64,000 nucleotides of DNA from Methanoculleus sp. (lineage in GTDB: Archaea > Halobacteriota > Methanomicrobia > Methanomicrobiales > Methanoculleaceae). The DNA lies in contig NZ_JAJGBK010000032.1 of the NCBI RefSeq assembly GCF_020696975.1, positions 186,001-250,000 of the forward strand, given 5' to 3'. Shown in pieces: positions 14,706 through 22,458 of the stretch. The stretch's first letter is position 1; each line of letters opens with the position of its first letter. The translations under genes were made by a program, and so were the position numbers. The notes below the pieces were generated by a model. The model saw only the letters and a list, made by a program, of their open reading frames with translations. It was not told the DNA's origin and searched no databases.

Positions 14706-16145
14706 ATGTGTGGTATCGTTGGCGTCGTCGATGCTGGCGGTGTCTCTTTTCCGCTGTACTACGCCCTGTACGCTCTCCAGCACCGGGGGCAGGAGAGCGC
14801 AGGGATCTCTACTTTTGAAGGCACGACCCTGTACACGCATAAAGCCCAGGGACTTGTTGCTGAGGTCTTCAACAGCCAGACCCTGCAGAGGCTGCGGGGC
14901 AACACCGGAATTGGACACGTCCGCTACCCGACGACCGGGTCAAAAGTCCCGGAGAACGTTCAGCCGTTCAACTTCCGGTATCAGGGGCTTGATCTCTCGA
15001 TCGCCCATAACGGCAACCTGGTGAACACGGCCGAACTCCGGGAGGAGTATGAGCGCCGGGGACAGATCTTCTCCACGACGACCGATACCGAGATCATCGG
15101 GAGTATCATCGCCGATGCGCTCCGGACCTCAAAAAGCATGGAGGATGCTGTCCGGCTCTGCATGCGGCGCCTGCGGGGCTCCTATGCAGTCGTTGCGCTG
15201 GTCAACGGCACCGTCTATGCGTTCCGCGACCCGCTCGGCATCAAGCCGCTCTGTATCGGGAGGATTGACCAGGGCTACATCGTTGCATCGGAGAGCGTGG
15301 CGATCGATGCGCTGGACGGCACGCTTCTTCGCGATGTCCGGCCGGGAGAACTTCTCTGCATCGATGAGGACGGGCTTTCCTCCGTCCAGATCGCAACGGC
15401 GGACCGGCGGGCTTACTGTATCTTCGAGTACATCTACTTCGCCCGCGCCGACTCGGTGATGGACGGAAAACTGGTCTACGACGTCCGGCGCCAGATCGGC
15501 CAGAAACTCTATGATGCAAGCCCGATAGAGGCCGATACGGTCTGTCCCGTCCCCGACTCCGGGATCGCGTACGCCGCAGGCTACGCTGAGCGGTCCTGCA
15601 CCCCGTTCGTCGAGGGCCTGATGAAGAACCGCTACATGGGCCGGACATTCATCATGCCGACCCAGAAGCAGCGGGAGCGCGCGGTCAGGATCAAGCTCAA
15701 CACCGTCCGGGGGAACCTCAAGGACAAACGGGTGATCCTGGTCGACGACAGCATTGTCCGGGGGACGACCTCCCGCCGGATCGTGAACATGATCCGGGAC
15801 GCGGGGGCGGAGGAGATCCATCTCCGGGTCGGTTCTCCGCCGATCATCGCGCCCTGCTACCTCGGGGTGGATATGCCCACCCGCGCGGAGTTGATCGCGA
15901 GCGGCAGCGATGTCGAGGCAGTGCGGGAGAGCATCGGCGCGAACTCGCTCACCTACATCCCGCTCGATGACCTGGTGGAGGCGATCGGGTGTGGTGAGCG
16001 GAACCTCTGCACCGGGTGCCTGACCGGATGCTACCCGGTGGAGATCCACGGGGAGCGGAGTTGCCACTGCGTCGTGGACTACGTCGCCGGCACCCACCAG
16101 TCCGACCTCTCGGCCTTCAAGGCCGAGAAGAAACGGACGGCGTAA
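14706..16145 (+). CDS. purF: Amidophosphoribosyltransferase
   Basis: A 479-residue enzyme that opens purine synthesis by making phosphoribosylamine from PRPP and glutamine. The N-terminal nucleophile Cys2 follows the initiator Met directly (MCGIVGVVDAGG), so no propeptide is present. The PRPP-binding motif is VILVDDSIVRGTTSRRIV (about residues 345-362). The C-terminal cysteines (CGERNLCTGCLTGCYP) may hold the iron-sulfur cluster found in some PurF enzymes. It is the last gene of the LSm-eL37-purF run and is followed by a T-run. Confidence 0.95.
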   Translation: MCGIVGVVDAGGVSFPLYYALYALQHRGQESAGISTFEGTTLYTHKAQGLVAEVFNSQTLQRLRGNTGIGHVRYPTTGSKVPENVQPFNFRYQGLDLSIAHNGNLVNTAELREEYERRGQIFSTTTDTEIIGSIIADALRTSKSMEDAVRLCMRRLRGSYAVVALVNGTVYAFRDPLGIKPLCIGRIDQGYIVASESVAIDALDGTLLRDVRPGELLCIDEDGLSSVQIATADRRAYCIFEYIYFARADSVMDGKLVYDVRRQIGQKLYDASPIEADTVCPVPDSGIAYAAGYAERSCTPFVEGLMKNRYMGRTFIMPTQKQRERAVRIKLNTVRGNLKDKRVILVDDSIVRGTTSRRIVNMIRDAGAEEIHLRVGSPPIIAPCYLGVDMPTRAELIASGSDVEAVRESIGANSLTYIPLDDLVEAIGCGERNLCTGCLTGCYPVEIHGERSCHCVVDYVAGTHQSDLSAFKAEKKRTA

Positions 16146-16160
16146 GTTCCCCCGGTGGGT

Positions 16161-16171
16161 TTCCTTTTTTT
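16161..16171 (+). terminator. T-rich terminator after purF
   Basis: TTCCTTTTTTT lies 16 bp after the purF stop codon. Archaeal RNA polymerase stops on T-runs, so this is the probable end of the LSm-eL37-purF transcript. Confidence 0.55.
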
Positions 16172-16452
16172 GTCCGGGTGTTCGGACTCTCCTGAATCTT
16201 GATCCGGCGCTTACCATGGGGCACGCACCCATGCACGAATTTCCTCGGGTATCGCGCCCGGGGTGGAGAAAAAGGGGGAGTGCGGGCGCTGTCCGCCACG
16301 GTCCGGTGCATCGGGCACTCTCTATCATAGCAATGCCGGGTCAGGGCCCACTTCTATGCGTGCTGCCGAGCCCGGGCGCTTGCGCGAGAGGCGGGCTCGC
16401 CGGGAAGAGATCTCAAGAGACGCAGGGGCTCGTTACAAAGGAACAATCGATA
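16172..16452. other. Non-coding spacer
   Basis: Between the purF terminator and the region downstream of tRNA-Met I see no gene with plausible protein sequence and no repeat. Confidence 0.5.
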
Positions 16453-16480
16453 CGAAAAATCGTGCAAAAACGCAGAAGAA
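16453..16480 (-). terminator. T-rich terminator of the initiator tRNA-Met gene
   Basis: Read on the minus strand, the sequence beyond the tRNA 3' end holds two T-runs (complement of gcaaaaacg and cgaaaaatc). It lies 8-35 nt past the tRNA, as expected for termination of a stable RNA transcript. Confidence 0.5.
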
Positions 16481-16487
16481 CCGAGCA

Positions 16488-16562
16488 TAGCGAGGGATGG
16501 ATTTGAACCATCGATCTACGGGTTATGAGCCCGCCGGGATTTCCTGACTACCCCACCTCGCT
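16488..16562 (-). tRNA. Initiator tRNA-Met (CAU)
   Basis: A 75-nt cloverleaf. The acceptor stem AGCGAGG pairs with CCTCGCT and is followed by A73. The anticodon loop CTCATAA carries CAT and is closed by three consecutive G-C pairs (GGG/CCC), the hallmark of initiator tRNA. The T arm contains GGTTCAAATCC. No intron is seen and CCA is not encoded. Confidence 0.92.
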
Positions 16563-16574
16563 TCCTACCTGTGA

Positions 16575-16590
16575 GGTATATAATATTGTA
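16575..16590 (-). promoter_or_regulatory. TATA box of the tRNA-Met gene
   Basis: On the minus strand TACAATATTATATACC ends 13 bp before the tRNA 5' end, with the core about 20-27 bp upstream. A second TATATAT-like stretch lies at about 16600-16607. Confidence 0.55.
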
Positions 16591-16706
16591 CGTGCCCGGA
16601 TATATAGTTATCTGAATGCCCGGCCGCCGCTCTTATGCTCCCGGTGCTCGAATTCCGGACGTTCCCACGCAATCTTTTATAGGGGCGTGCGCCATACCTC
16701 CGTTGC

Positions 16707-17123
16707 ATGGAAGAGAAAGGACCGGTGGACGACGATCTGCAGCGTCTCCGGGAAGAGCGCCTCCGGGATATGGAGGCCCGGTTCATCGGCAACCGGGAAG
16801 GCATCATCGAGGTCACGGACGATACATTTGAGGCAACCCTGCAGGATCACCCGTTCCTTGTCGTCGACGTCTGGGCGGAATGGTGCGGCCCCTGCCGGAT
16901 GGTGGCGCCGGTGATCGAGGACCTTGCGCGTGACTTCGCCGGCAGGGTGACCTTCTCGAAGTGCAACGTCGACCAGAATCCCCGGGTGGCGATGAGTTTC
17001 AGCATATCGGCGATACCGACGCTCCTCTTCTTTGCGAACGGCGCGCTCGTCGACCGGGTGGTCGGTGCGCTCCCCAGGGATGCTATCCGGTCGAAGATCA
17101 TGAGGGCCTTCGGCACCGGCTAG
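16707..17123 (+). CDS. Thioredoxin
   Basis: A 138-residue protein. A charged 35-residue N-terminal extension (MEEKGPVDDDLQRLREERLRDMEARF) precedes a normal thioredoxin domain with the active site WAEWCGPCRM (about residues 56-65) and cis-Pro AIPTLLFF. It reduces protein disulfides and may be fed by a thioredoxin reductase such as the fusion at 2.8 kb, though that protein carries its own glutaredoxin-like domain. CTTTTATAG (16674-16682) lies about 25 bp before the ATG, pointing to a leaderless transcript. Its stop overlaps the convergent pterin dehydratase gene by 4 bp. Confidence 0.94.
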   Translation: MEEKGPVDDDLQRLREERLRDMEARFIGNREGIIEVTDDTFEATLQDHPFLVVDVWAEWCGPCRMVAPVIEDLARDFAGRVTFSKCNVDQNPRVAMSFSISAIPTLLFFANGALVDRVVGALPRDAIRSKIMRAFGTG

Positions 17124-17467
17124 AGGGTCCCGCCCTGCCGGGACCGGAGCCGCTCGGAGAGGCGTGCAGCCATGATGAAGTCGTTTCTGGAGAGCCCGCC
17201 GATGGCGTAGGTATACCAGGCCACATCAACGATCCGGTTCTCGCGGATCCCGATATCCGGAAGATGCTTCTCCCGCGCGGCAAACGCGGCGATCTCGCCG
17301 AGAAAGTGGAGAGCTTCGGAGAACCCTTTGCAGGCAAACCGGGCAGAGAGCCGCCCGTCTTCAAGTGACCAGTCCGGGACTTCTAACAGGAGATCGGCGA
17401 TCTCCCGCCGGGTCAGCGGTGCCGTATCCGCGACATCCGGCCTCGTCGCCTCAGACGAAAGATCCAT
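17120..17467 (-). CDS. 4a-hydroxytetrahydrobiopterin dehydratase (PCD/DCoH family)
   Basis: A 115-residue protein with the family motif HFLGEIAAFAAREKHLPDIGI, holding the catalytic EKHLPDI-type segment (E-H-P-x-I in relatives), and a C-terminal DFIMAARLSE. Such enzymes dehydrate pterin-4a-carbinolamine. Methanogens lack tetrahydrobiopterin hydroxylases in most cases, so the true substrate may be another pterin. It is last in the minus-strand run after the flavodoxin-like gene. Confidence 0.83.
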   Translation of the reverse strand: MDLSSEATRPDVADTAPLTRREIADLLLEVPDWSLEDGRLSARFACKGFSEALHFLGEIAAFAAREKHLPDIGIRENRIVDVAWYTYAIGGLSRNDFIMAARLSERLRSRQGGTL

Positions 17468-17519
17468 GCTGATCCCTCTCCGGACAGGATGAAAAAGGTT
17501 CTTCTCCGGCGCCGGAGCC

Positions 17520-18089
17520 TCAGTGCAGTTTCTTGATCAGGAACGCCACGTTCTCGGCGAACCGCCGGATTGTCCGCATCCCTTCTTCGTCGTTCAGGGC
17601 CTCGCCCGGCGCCCACCCGAAGACCATGTTCCAGTAGGTCGAGCCCGGCACGATCATATCGTTGATCAGGAAGAACATCAGCAGTTCCTGGAGCGTTGCG
17701 GTATGCCCGCCCCGCCGTGCCACGACGATCGGGCCGCCCACCTTCCGCGAGAGGAAGGAGTCCGACGCCATCGAGACCATCCCGATCCTCTGCAGCGCTG
17801 CCGTGACGTCGCCCCGGGCGGTCCCGAAGTAGACCGGGGTCCCGACGATGAACCCGTCGGCCTCCCGGATCGTATCGATGATCTCGTTTAGGTCGTCGTC
17901 AAGAGCGCACTCCCCGCCGGTGCAGAGCCCGCAGGCCGTGCAGGAGAGGATGTGCTTTTCTGCAAGCAGCACGGTCTCGGCCTCGAGCCCCTCCCGTTCG
18001 ATGACCTTTGCGCACTCGGCAAGCACCTGTGCGGTGTTTCCTTCGAGCCGGGGGCTCCCGCAGAGCAGCACCACCTTTCTGGTCTCCAT
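17520..18089 (-). CDS. Flavodoxin-fold NADPH-dependent FMN reductase, iron-sulfur flavoprotein type
   Basis: A 189-residue protein. The FMN loop GSPRLEGNTAQVLAE is near residues 11-25, followed by a compact Cys motif ILSCTACGLCTGGECALDDD (about 48-67). That motif is the signature of Isf-type iron-sulfur flavoproteins, which carry a 4Fe-4S cluster beside FMN. GTPVYFGTARGDVTA is the second FMN contact. Methanogen Isf proteins reduce oxygen and peroxide with ferredoxin electrons. The gene starts one base after the DUF362 stop, so the two are coupled. Confidence 0.86.
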   Translation of the reverse strand: METRKVVLLCGSPRLEGNTAQVLAECAKVIEREGLEAETVLLAEKHILSCTACGLCTGGECALDDDLNEIIDTIREADGFIVGTPVYFGTARGDVTAALQRIGMVSMASDSFLSRKVGGPIVVARRGGHTATLQELLMFFLINDMIVPGSTYWNMVFGWAPGEALNDEEGMRTIRRFAENVAFLIKKLH

Positions 18090-18090
18090 A

Positions 18091-19194
18091 TCACACCTCG
18101 ATCAGCCGGTAATCGGCGTCCCCGAGCCCGATCCCGGCGGCATATTCGATCTGATATTTGCCGTCCGTGTAGTCCCAGACACCCTTAAACTTGTCCTCAC
18201 CGGGAGCAAGATTCTTCGCGAGCGCCGTCCGGGGGACTCCGCGCTCGCTGTTGATGAGATCGAGGCTCGCGTGGTCGATGGCGACCGGGTCGGTCGAGGC
18301 GAGGATCCCGATATCCGGGACGATCGCCGCGTCGCTCCAGGGGACGCAGTCGCAGTCGGGGGTGATGCCGAGGAGGAAGTTGATGTAGCCGACCCGCCCG
18401 GGTTTATCGCGGACGGCCCCAAGGGCGTACTCGCAGAGCCGCTCGAGAAACGGCCGGATCTCCGTTGTCCAGTCGAACTCGATCGCGCCTGTCGGACAGG
18501 CGCGCATGCAGTCCCCGCACCCGACACAGTGCTCCGGGTTGAGGATCGCCCGCCCGTCTGCGAGGGTCATCGCCGCCTGCGGGCAGACCCGGGTGCACTT
18601 CCCGCACCCCCCGCACCGCTCGATCTCCACGAACGGCCGGCCGGCGTGCTGCTCCGCCTTCCCTGACGGCGGGGCGCAGCCCATCGCCAGGTTCTTGATC
18701 GCCCCCCCGAACCCGGCAAGGTCGTGGCCCTTGACGTGCGAGAGGACGAGCATGCTCTCGGCGTCGAGGATGCTCCCCGCGATCCGGACGCTCGCAAAGT
18801 GTCTCCCCTCGATCGGGACCTCCCGCCAGTAGCCGCCCCGGAGGCCGTCGGCGACGATCACCGGAGCGCCGGCGACCGCGTAGGCAAAACCGTGCTCGAT
18901 GGCGGTGACGGTATGCCGGACGGCGTCCGCACGGCTCCCCGCGTACAGGGTGGCGGTGTCGGTGATGAACGGGTGGGCCCGGCGCTCCTTCACCTTATCG
19001 ACCACCTGCCGGGCAAAGACCGGGTGGATGTAGGTGTCGCACCCCCGCTCCCCGACATGCAGTTTGACGGCCGTAAGGTCGTCGGGCCGGACCACAGCGT
19101 CAAAACCGGATGCATCAAAGAGCCGGCGGATCTTCTCGACTTTGCTCTCGTGGTGGCCCCGTGCCCTGAGACCGGCAAAATAGACGTCTGCCAT
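18091..19194 (-). CDS. DUF362 domain protein with two 4Fe-4S ferredoxin motifs
   Basis: A 367-residue protein. A DUF362 domain begins at the N-terminus (MADVYFAGLRARG), with VKLHVGERGCDTYIHP and SHVKGHDLAGFGGAIKNLAMGC as typical segments. Two ferredoxin clusters follow at about residues 190-245 (CGGCGKCTRVCP and CVGCGDCMRACP). The C-terminal part resumes DUF362. The biochemical role of DUF362 is not settled. Adjacency to an Isf-type flavoprotein suggests an electron-transfer pair. Confidence 0.87.
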   Translation of the reverse strand: MADVYFAGLRARGHHESKVEKIRRLFDASGFDAVVRPDDLTAVKLHVGERGCDTYIHPVFARQVVDKVKERRAHPFITDTATLYAGSRADAVRHTVTAIEHGFAYAVAGAPVIVADGLRGGYWREVPIEGRHFASVRIAGSILDAESMLVLSHVKGHDLAGFGGAIKNLAMGCAPPSGKAEQHAGRPFVEIERCGGCGKCTRVCPQAAMTLADGRAILNPEHCVGCGDCMRACPTGAIEFDWTTEIRPFLERLCEYALGAVRDKPGRVGYINFLLGITPDCDCVPWSDAAIVPDIGILASTDPVAIDHASLDLINSERGVPRTALAKNLAPGEDKFKGVWDYTDGKYQIEYAAGIGLGDADYRLIEV

Positions 19195-19255
19195 TGTTTG
19201 GGCTCCTCGTTCGGGTACTCTCTTGCCGGAGAGGATAAGGGTTGCGCCGGACCGC

Positions 19256-19720
19256 TCACAACCCGGCTCTCCGGCGCATCGGCCGGACCTCCGCGCCCTC
19301 CATATTCCCCGCAGCCCAGGTATAGCGCTCCCGGATGGGGAAAGGGAGGTCGCGTTCCGGTATCGAGACGAACCCGAACTCCGCGTAGAGCCCCGTGAGG
19401 CTCTCGACCGCGTACATGAAGAGGTCGTCGTTGTGGCAGGCCGTGACGAGAGCGCCGACCGCCATGCGGGCATACCCCCTCCCCCGGCAGGCCTCGGGCG
19501 TGAAGACGCCGTCGACCTCCATGCTGCCGTCGGGGTGCCTCCTGCACCGGGCAAGCGAGACGATCCGCCCGTCGAGGAAGACCGCAAAGATCCTGTCCCG
19601 CGCCGGGTCGCCGGTCGCACCGTGGTAGTCACGCCAGACCTCGTCGGCGAGCGCGAACTCCGTGCGCGTGAGTTCGTGGACCTCCGGCCGGGGTGCGGGT
19701 CCAGAGTCGCCGGGAACCAT
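19256..19720 (-). CDS. GNAT family N-acetyltransferase
   Basis: A 154-residue protein. The acetyl-CoA binding motif A is seen as VDGVFTPEACRGRGYARMAVGALV (R/Q-x-x-G-x-G/A form, RGRGYA), followed by YAVESLTGLYAEFGFV, the typical motif B. Acceptor unknown. It lies between the histidine kinase and DUF362 genes on the same strand, 13 bp after the kinase stop. The start MVPGDSG at 19720 avoids overlap with that gene. Confidence 0.85.
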   Translation of the reverse strand: MVPGDSGPAPRPEVHELTRTEFALADEVWRDYHGATGDPARDRIFAVFLDGRIVSLARCRRHPDGSMEVDGVFTPEACRGRGYARMAVGALVTACHNDDLFMYAVESLTGLYAEFGFVSIPERDLPFPIRERYTWAAGNMEGAEVRPMRRRAGL

Positions 19721-19733
19721 TGTTCTCTTCTCC

Positions 19734-21143
19734 TCAGTCAATCCGGTAACCCTCCTGCGGCACAAGGATCTCGAACCTCGCCCCCTCCCCCGGGGTCCCG
19801 GTCTCGCGGATGGTGATCCCGGTGATGGCGAGGATCTCGTGGGCGAGGAAGAGCCCATGCCCGTAACTTTCCGCCCTCTGGACGAAGAGCCTCTCCTTCT
19901 CCGCATCGGGGATGCCGGTCCCGTCGTCCTCGACGATGATTGCACAGCCGTCCGGCCGCAGGTGGTAGGTGACGACGATCCGGGTCGCGCCCGTCGCCGG
20001 GGCGAGAGCGTTCTCGAAGAGATGGGTGAAGACCGTCCCGAGATGGGGGTCGGCGAAGACATCGAGCCGCTCGGTCCATGCTTCGAGGGAGACGGCCCCG
20101 AACGGAAGGTTCGCTGCCGCGTTCCTGACGGTCTCCTGCACGGGCATCCATCCCGGTGGGGATCGCCCGATGTCGCGGAACGCGCGGGAGATCTCGATCT
20201 GACGCCGGATGCCGTTTGCAGCATCGTGCAGGTCATCGATGAACGAGAGGACCGCGGGATCGTCGAACTTCATCACGCCCACCGAGAGGTAGCCGTAGAG
20301 GACGGCAAGCCGGTTCGCGAGGTCGGTGCGGAGGATCCCCGAGAGGGTGTTGAGCTGGCGGCCGGCGTTCCGGAGCGCGGCCTCCGTCATGACCTGATCG
20401 CTGACGTCCCGGATAGACTCGATGGCACCTGCGACGTTGCCGTTCGCGTCAAGGAGTGCGGTCGCCGTGAACCTGATATGCGCTCCCTTCCCGCCCCGGA
20501 GATGGGGGACGGAGGTCTCGGAGACGAGGGTGTGCGGATTCCCGGCCTCGACCTCGCCCCGGAGGAGCCGGTCTGCAAGGAGCGGTCGCCGTTCACCGCA
20601 GAAGGGTATGGCATGCTCGTAGTCTCCCTGGTTGAGCATGGCCTCCTTCTTCACCCCGGTCATCTCCTCGATCGCGCGGTTCCAGGCGATGACCTTCCCC
20701 TCGCGGTCGAGAGCGAACGTCGCGTCGGGCAGAAACTCGATGATCTCCTGCATCTGCTGCTCGGACTCCCGCAGCCTCGTTGCGAGGAGCGCGACCACCC
20801 CGCCGACGAGGACCAGGAAGACCGCGCGGGGGAGGATGGTGAACGGGAGCAGGGGATCCGGTGGGGAGAGGAGAAAGACCGTGACGGCGTAGACGGCTGC
20901 GAGGCAGATCGAGAAGGGGATGCCGCGTCGGGGATACCAGTAACTCGCGAGGATGATCGGGATGCTGAGCGGGAGAGCGGGAAGGGGGAGAAGGCCCGCC
21001 GGGGCGCCGAGGATAAGGCCGAGCAGGTTCCCCCCAAGGGCAAGCACCGCGAGGACGGCGATGGCCGCGATGCGGTTGCGCGTGCTGGCGAAAGGCTTTC
21101 CGATCTTCATGATGGGGCATGCAGGTGTATCCTTACCCTGCAC
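19734..21143 (-). CDS. Membrane PAS histidine-kinase-like protein lacking the phospho-accepting His
   Basis: A 469-residue protein. About four hydrophobic segments (residues about 25-120) are followed by a PAS domain (EIIEFLPDATFALDREGKVIAWNRAIEEMTG, about 134-164, with a PAC end), a dimerisation helix and an HATPase_c domain (NALAPATGATRIVV, EDDGTGIPDAEKERLF, GHGLFLAHEILAITG). The H-box reads LRTDLANRLAVLYGY; the neighbouring kinase has TRHDLLNQLAALEGY, so His is replaced by Thr. The protein may sense or bind ATP without autophosphorylating in cis. GTG 21143 is preceded by GGAGGTGATC within the previous gene; ATG 21110 is the alternative. Confidence 0.85.
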   Translation of the reverse strand: MQGKDTPACPIMKIGKPFASTRNRIAAIAVLAVLALGGNLLGLILGAPAGLLPLPALPLSIPIILASYWYPRRGIPFSICLAAVYAVTVFLLSPPDPLLPFTILPRAVFLVLVGGVVALLATRLRESEQQMQEIIEFLPDATFALDREGKVIAWNRAIEEMTGVKKEAMLNQGDYEHAIPFCGERRPLLADRLLRGEVEAGNPHTLVSETSVPHLRGGKGAHIRFTATALLDANGNVAGAIESIRDVSDQVMTEAALRNAGRQLNTLSGILRTDLANRLAVLYGYLSVGVMKFDDPAVLSFIDDLHDAANGIRRQIEISRAFRDIGRSPPGWMPVQETVRNAAANLPFGAVSLEAWTERLDVFADPHLGTVFTHLFENALAPATGATRIVVTYHLRPDGCAIIVEDDGTGIPDAEKERLFVQRAESYGHGLFLAHEILAITGITIRETGTPGEGARFEILVPQEGYRID

Positions 21144-22437
21144 GGATCACCTCCACCGGGCAGAGAAGTTCGAACCGCGCCCCTTTGCCGGGGGTCCCGG
21201 TCTCGCTGATGGTGATCCCGGTGATGGCGAGGATCTCCCGGGCCAGGAAGAGGCCGAGGCCGGTGTTCATGCCGTAGGCATAGGAGAAGATCTTCTCCTT
21301 CTCGTCGGAAGGGACCCCCACGCCATCGTCCTCGCAGAGGATGGTGTAGCCATCGCTTTCCCGCCTGAGGCTGAAGGTGATGGTGGTTGCCTTCTCCCCG
21401 TAGCGCATCGCGTTCTCGATCAGGTTTGAGAAGACCCTCTCGATGAGCGGGTCGGCGTAGACCTCCACCCCCGCGGGAACGGCGTTCACGATGCTCACCG
21501 CGCCCGTCGGGACATACTGCACCGACCGCTCCACAAGCATCCGGATCTCCTGCCAGACGGGGGAGGCAGCGCCCACCTTCTGGTAGTCGGCGGTGAACCG
21601 GAGGGTATTGCTGATCCGGGTGATCATCCCGTCGGCGCTCTCGACGTGCTGCCACGCGTTCGCCGGCTCCCGCTCGCGGAGGGAGAGGGCGAGGTCCAGG
21701 TAACCCTCGAGCGCTGCAAGCTGGTTTAAGAGGTCGTGGCGGGTGATGCTGGCCATGAGCTGGAGTTTCCGGTTGGCGTCCGCGAGTGCCGCCTCAACGC
21801 GCCTCCGTTCCTGGTTCTCCGCAGCAAGGCTCTCGTTGCTGCGGGAGAGGTCCCCCACGGCCGCCTGGAGTTGCTCGTTTAAGGAGTGCAGCTGCTCCTG
21901 GGCCTCCTGGAGCTCGGCGTTCTTCGCCACCGCGACGGAGTAAGTCGAGAGGAGCGTGTTTAAGATCCGGAGCCTCCCTGCGGCAATCGTGTAGGTGCTC
22001 CCGGCAAAGGGGATCTCCAGCGGGGCTGGGGAGCCGTCCGGGTCGGGCATCTCCGCCGTCCGCATGACGGCCTCGATCTGCGAGCAGACAAGTCCGGGCT
22101 CGACCGGTTTGACGATGAAACTATCAGCCCCGGCAGCGAGGCCCCGCATGACGTCGGCCGGGTCAAAGAGGTTGGTGACCAGGATGACCGGTATCCCCGG
22201 GGAGTCCTGCTTGATCCTGCGGCAGAGTTCATACCCGTCCATCCCCGGCATCAGGATGTCGGTCAGGACGATATCGGGCCGGCCGGCCTCGATCCGCCGG
22301 AGGGCTTCCTCACCGTCCGCCGCCAGGGTGACATCGTATCCTTCCTCTTCAAGCATGTGGCGGAGGAACTCAGCCTGTGTCCGGCTATCCTCTACGACCA
22401 GGATGCTCATCCTCGATCTCTTCTGTATCTCTTCCAT
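21133..22437 (-). CDS. Response regulator-histidine kinase hybrid (REC-coiled coil-HisKA-HATPase)
   Basis: A 434-residue cytoplasmic protein. REC domain at about 11-130 (ILVVEDSRTQAEFLRHM, phospho-Asp in DIVLTDILMPGMDG, Lys in FIVKPVE). A coiled coil follows (about 175-235), then an H-box TRHDLLNQLAALEGY and HATPase_c (NLIENAMRYG, EDDGVGVPSDEKEKIF, GLGLFLAREILAITG). It probably receives phosphate from the upstream CheA hybrid and controls its own kinase. Its C-terminus (EILAITGITI) closely matches the downstream kinase, so the two are paralogs. Confidence 0.9.
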   Translation of the reverse strand: MEEIQKRSRMSILVVEDSRTQAEFLRHMLEEEGYDVTLAADGEEALRRIEAGRPDIVLTDILMPGMDGYELCRRIKQDSPGIPVILVTNLFDPADVMRGLAAGADSFIVKPVEPGLVCSQIEAVMRTAEMPDPDGSPAPLEIPFAGSTYTIAAGRLRILNTLLSTYSVAVAKNAELQEAQEQLHSLNEQLQAAVGDLSRSNESLAAENQERRRVEAALADANRKLQLMASITRHDLLNQLAALEGYLDLALSLREREPANAWQHVESADGMITRISNTLRFTADYQKVGAASPVWQEIRMLVERSVQYVPTGAVSIVNAVPAGVEVYADPLIERVFSNLIENAMRYGEKATTITFSLRRESDGYTILCEDDGVGVPSDEKEKIFSYAYGMNTGLGLFLAREILAITGITISETGTPGKGARFELLCPVEVIRAG

Positions 22438-22458
22438 CTCGCTTCTCCTCCTCGTTCG

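Noticed and set aside
16455-16600. An intron or a second tRNA near tRNA-Met
   Set aside because: The 75-nt cloverleaf is complete without an intron and no other cloverleaf could be folded nearby.
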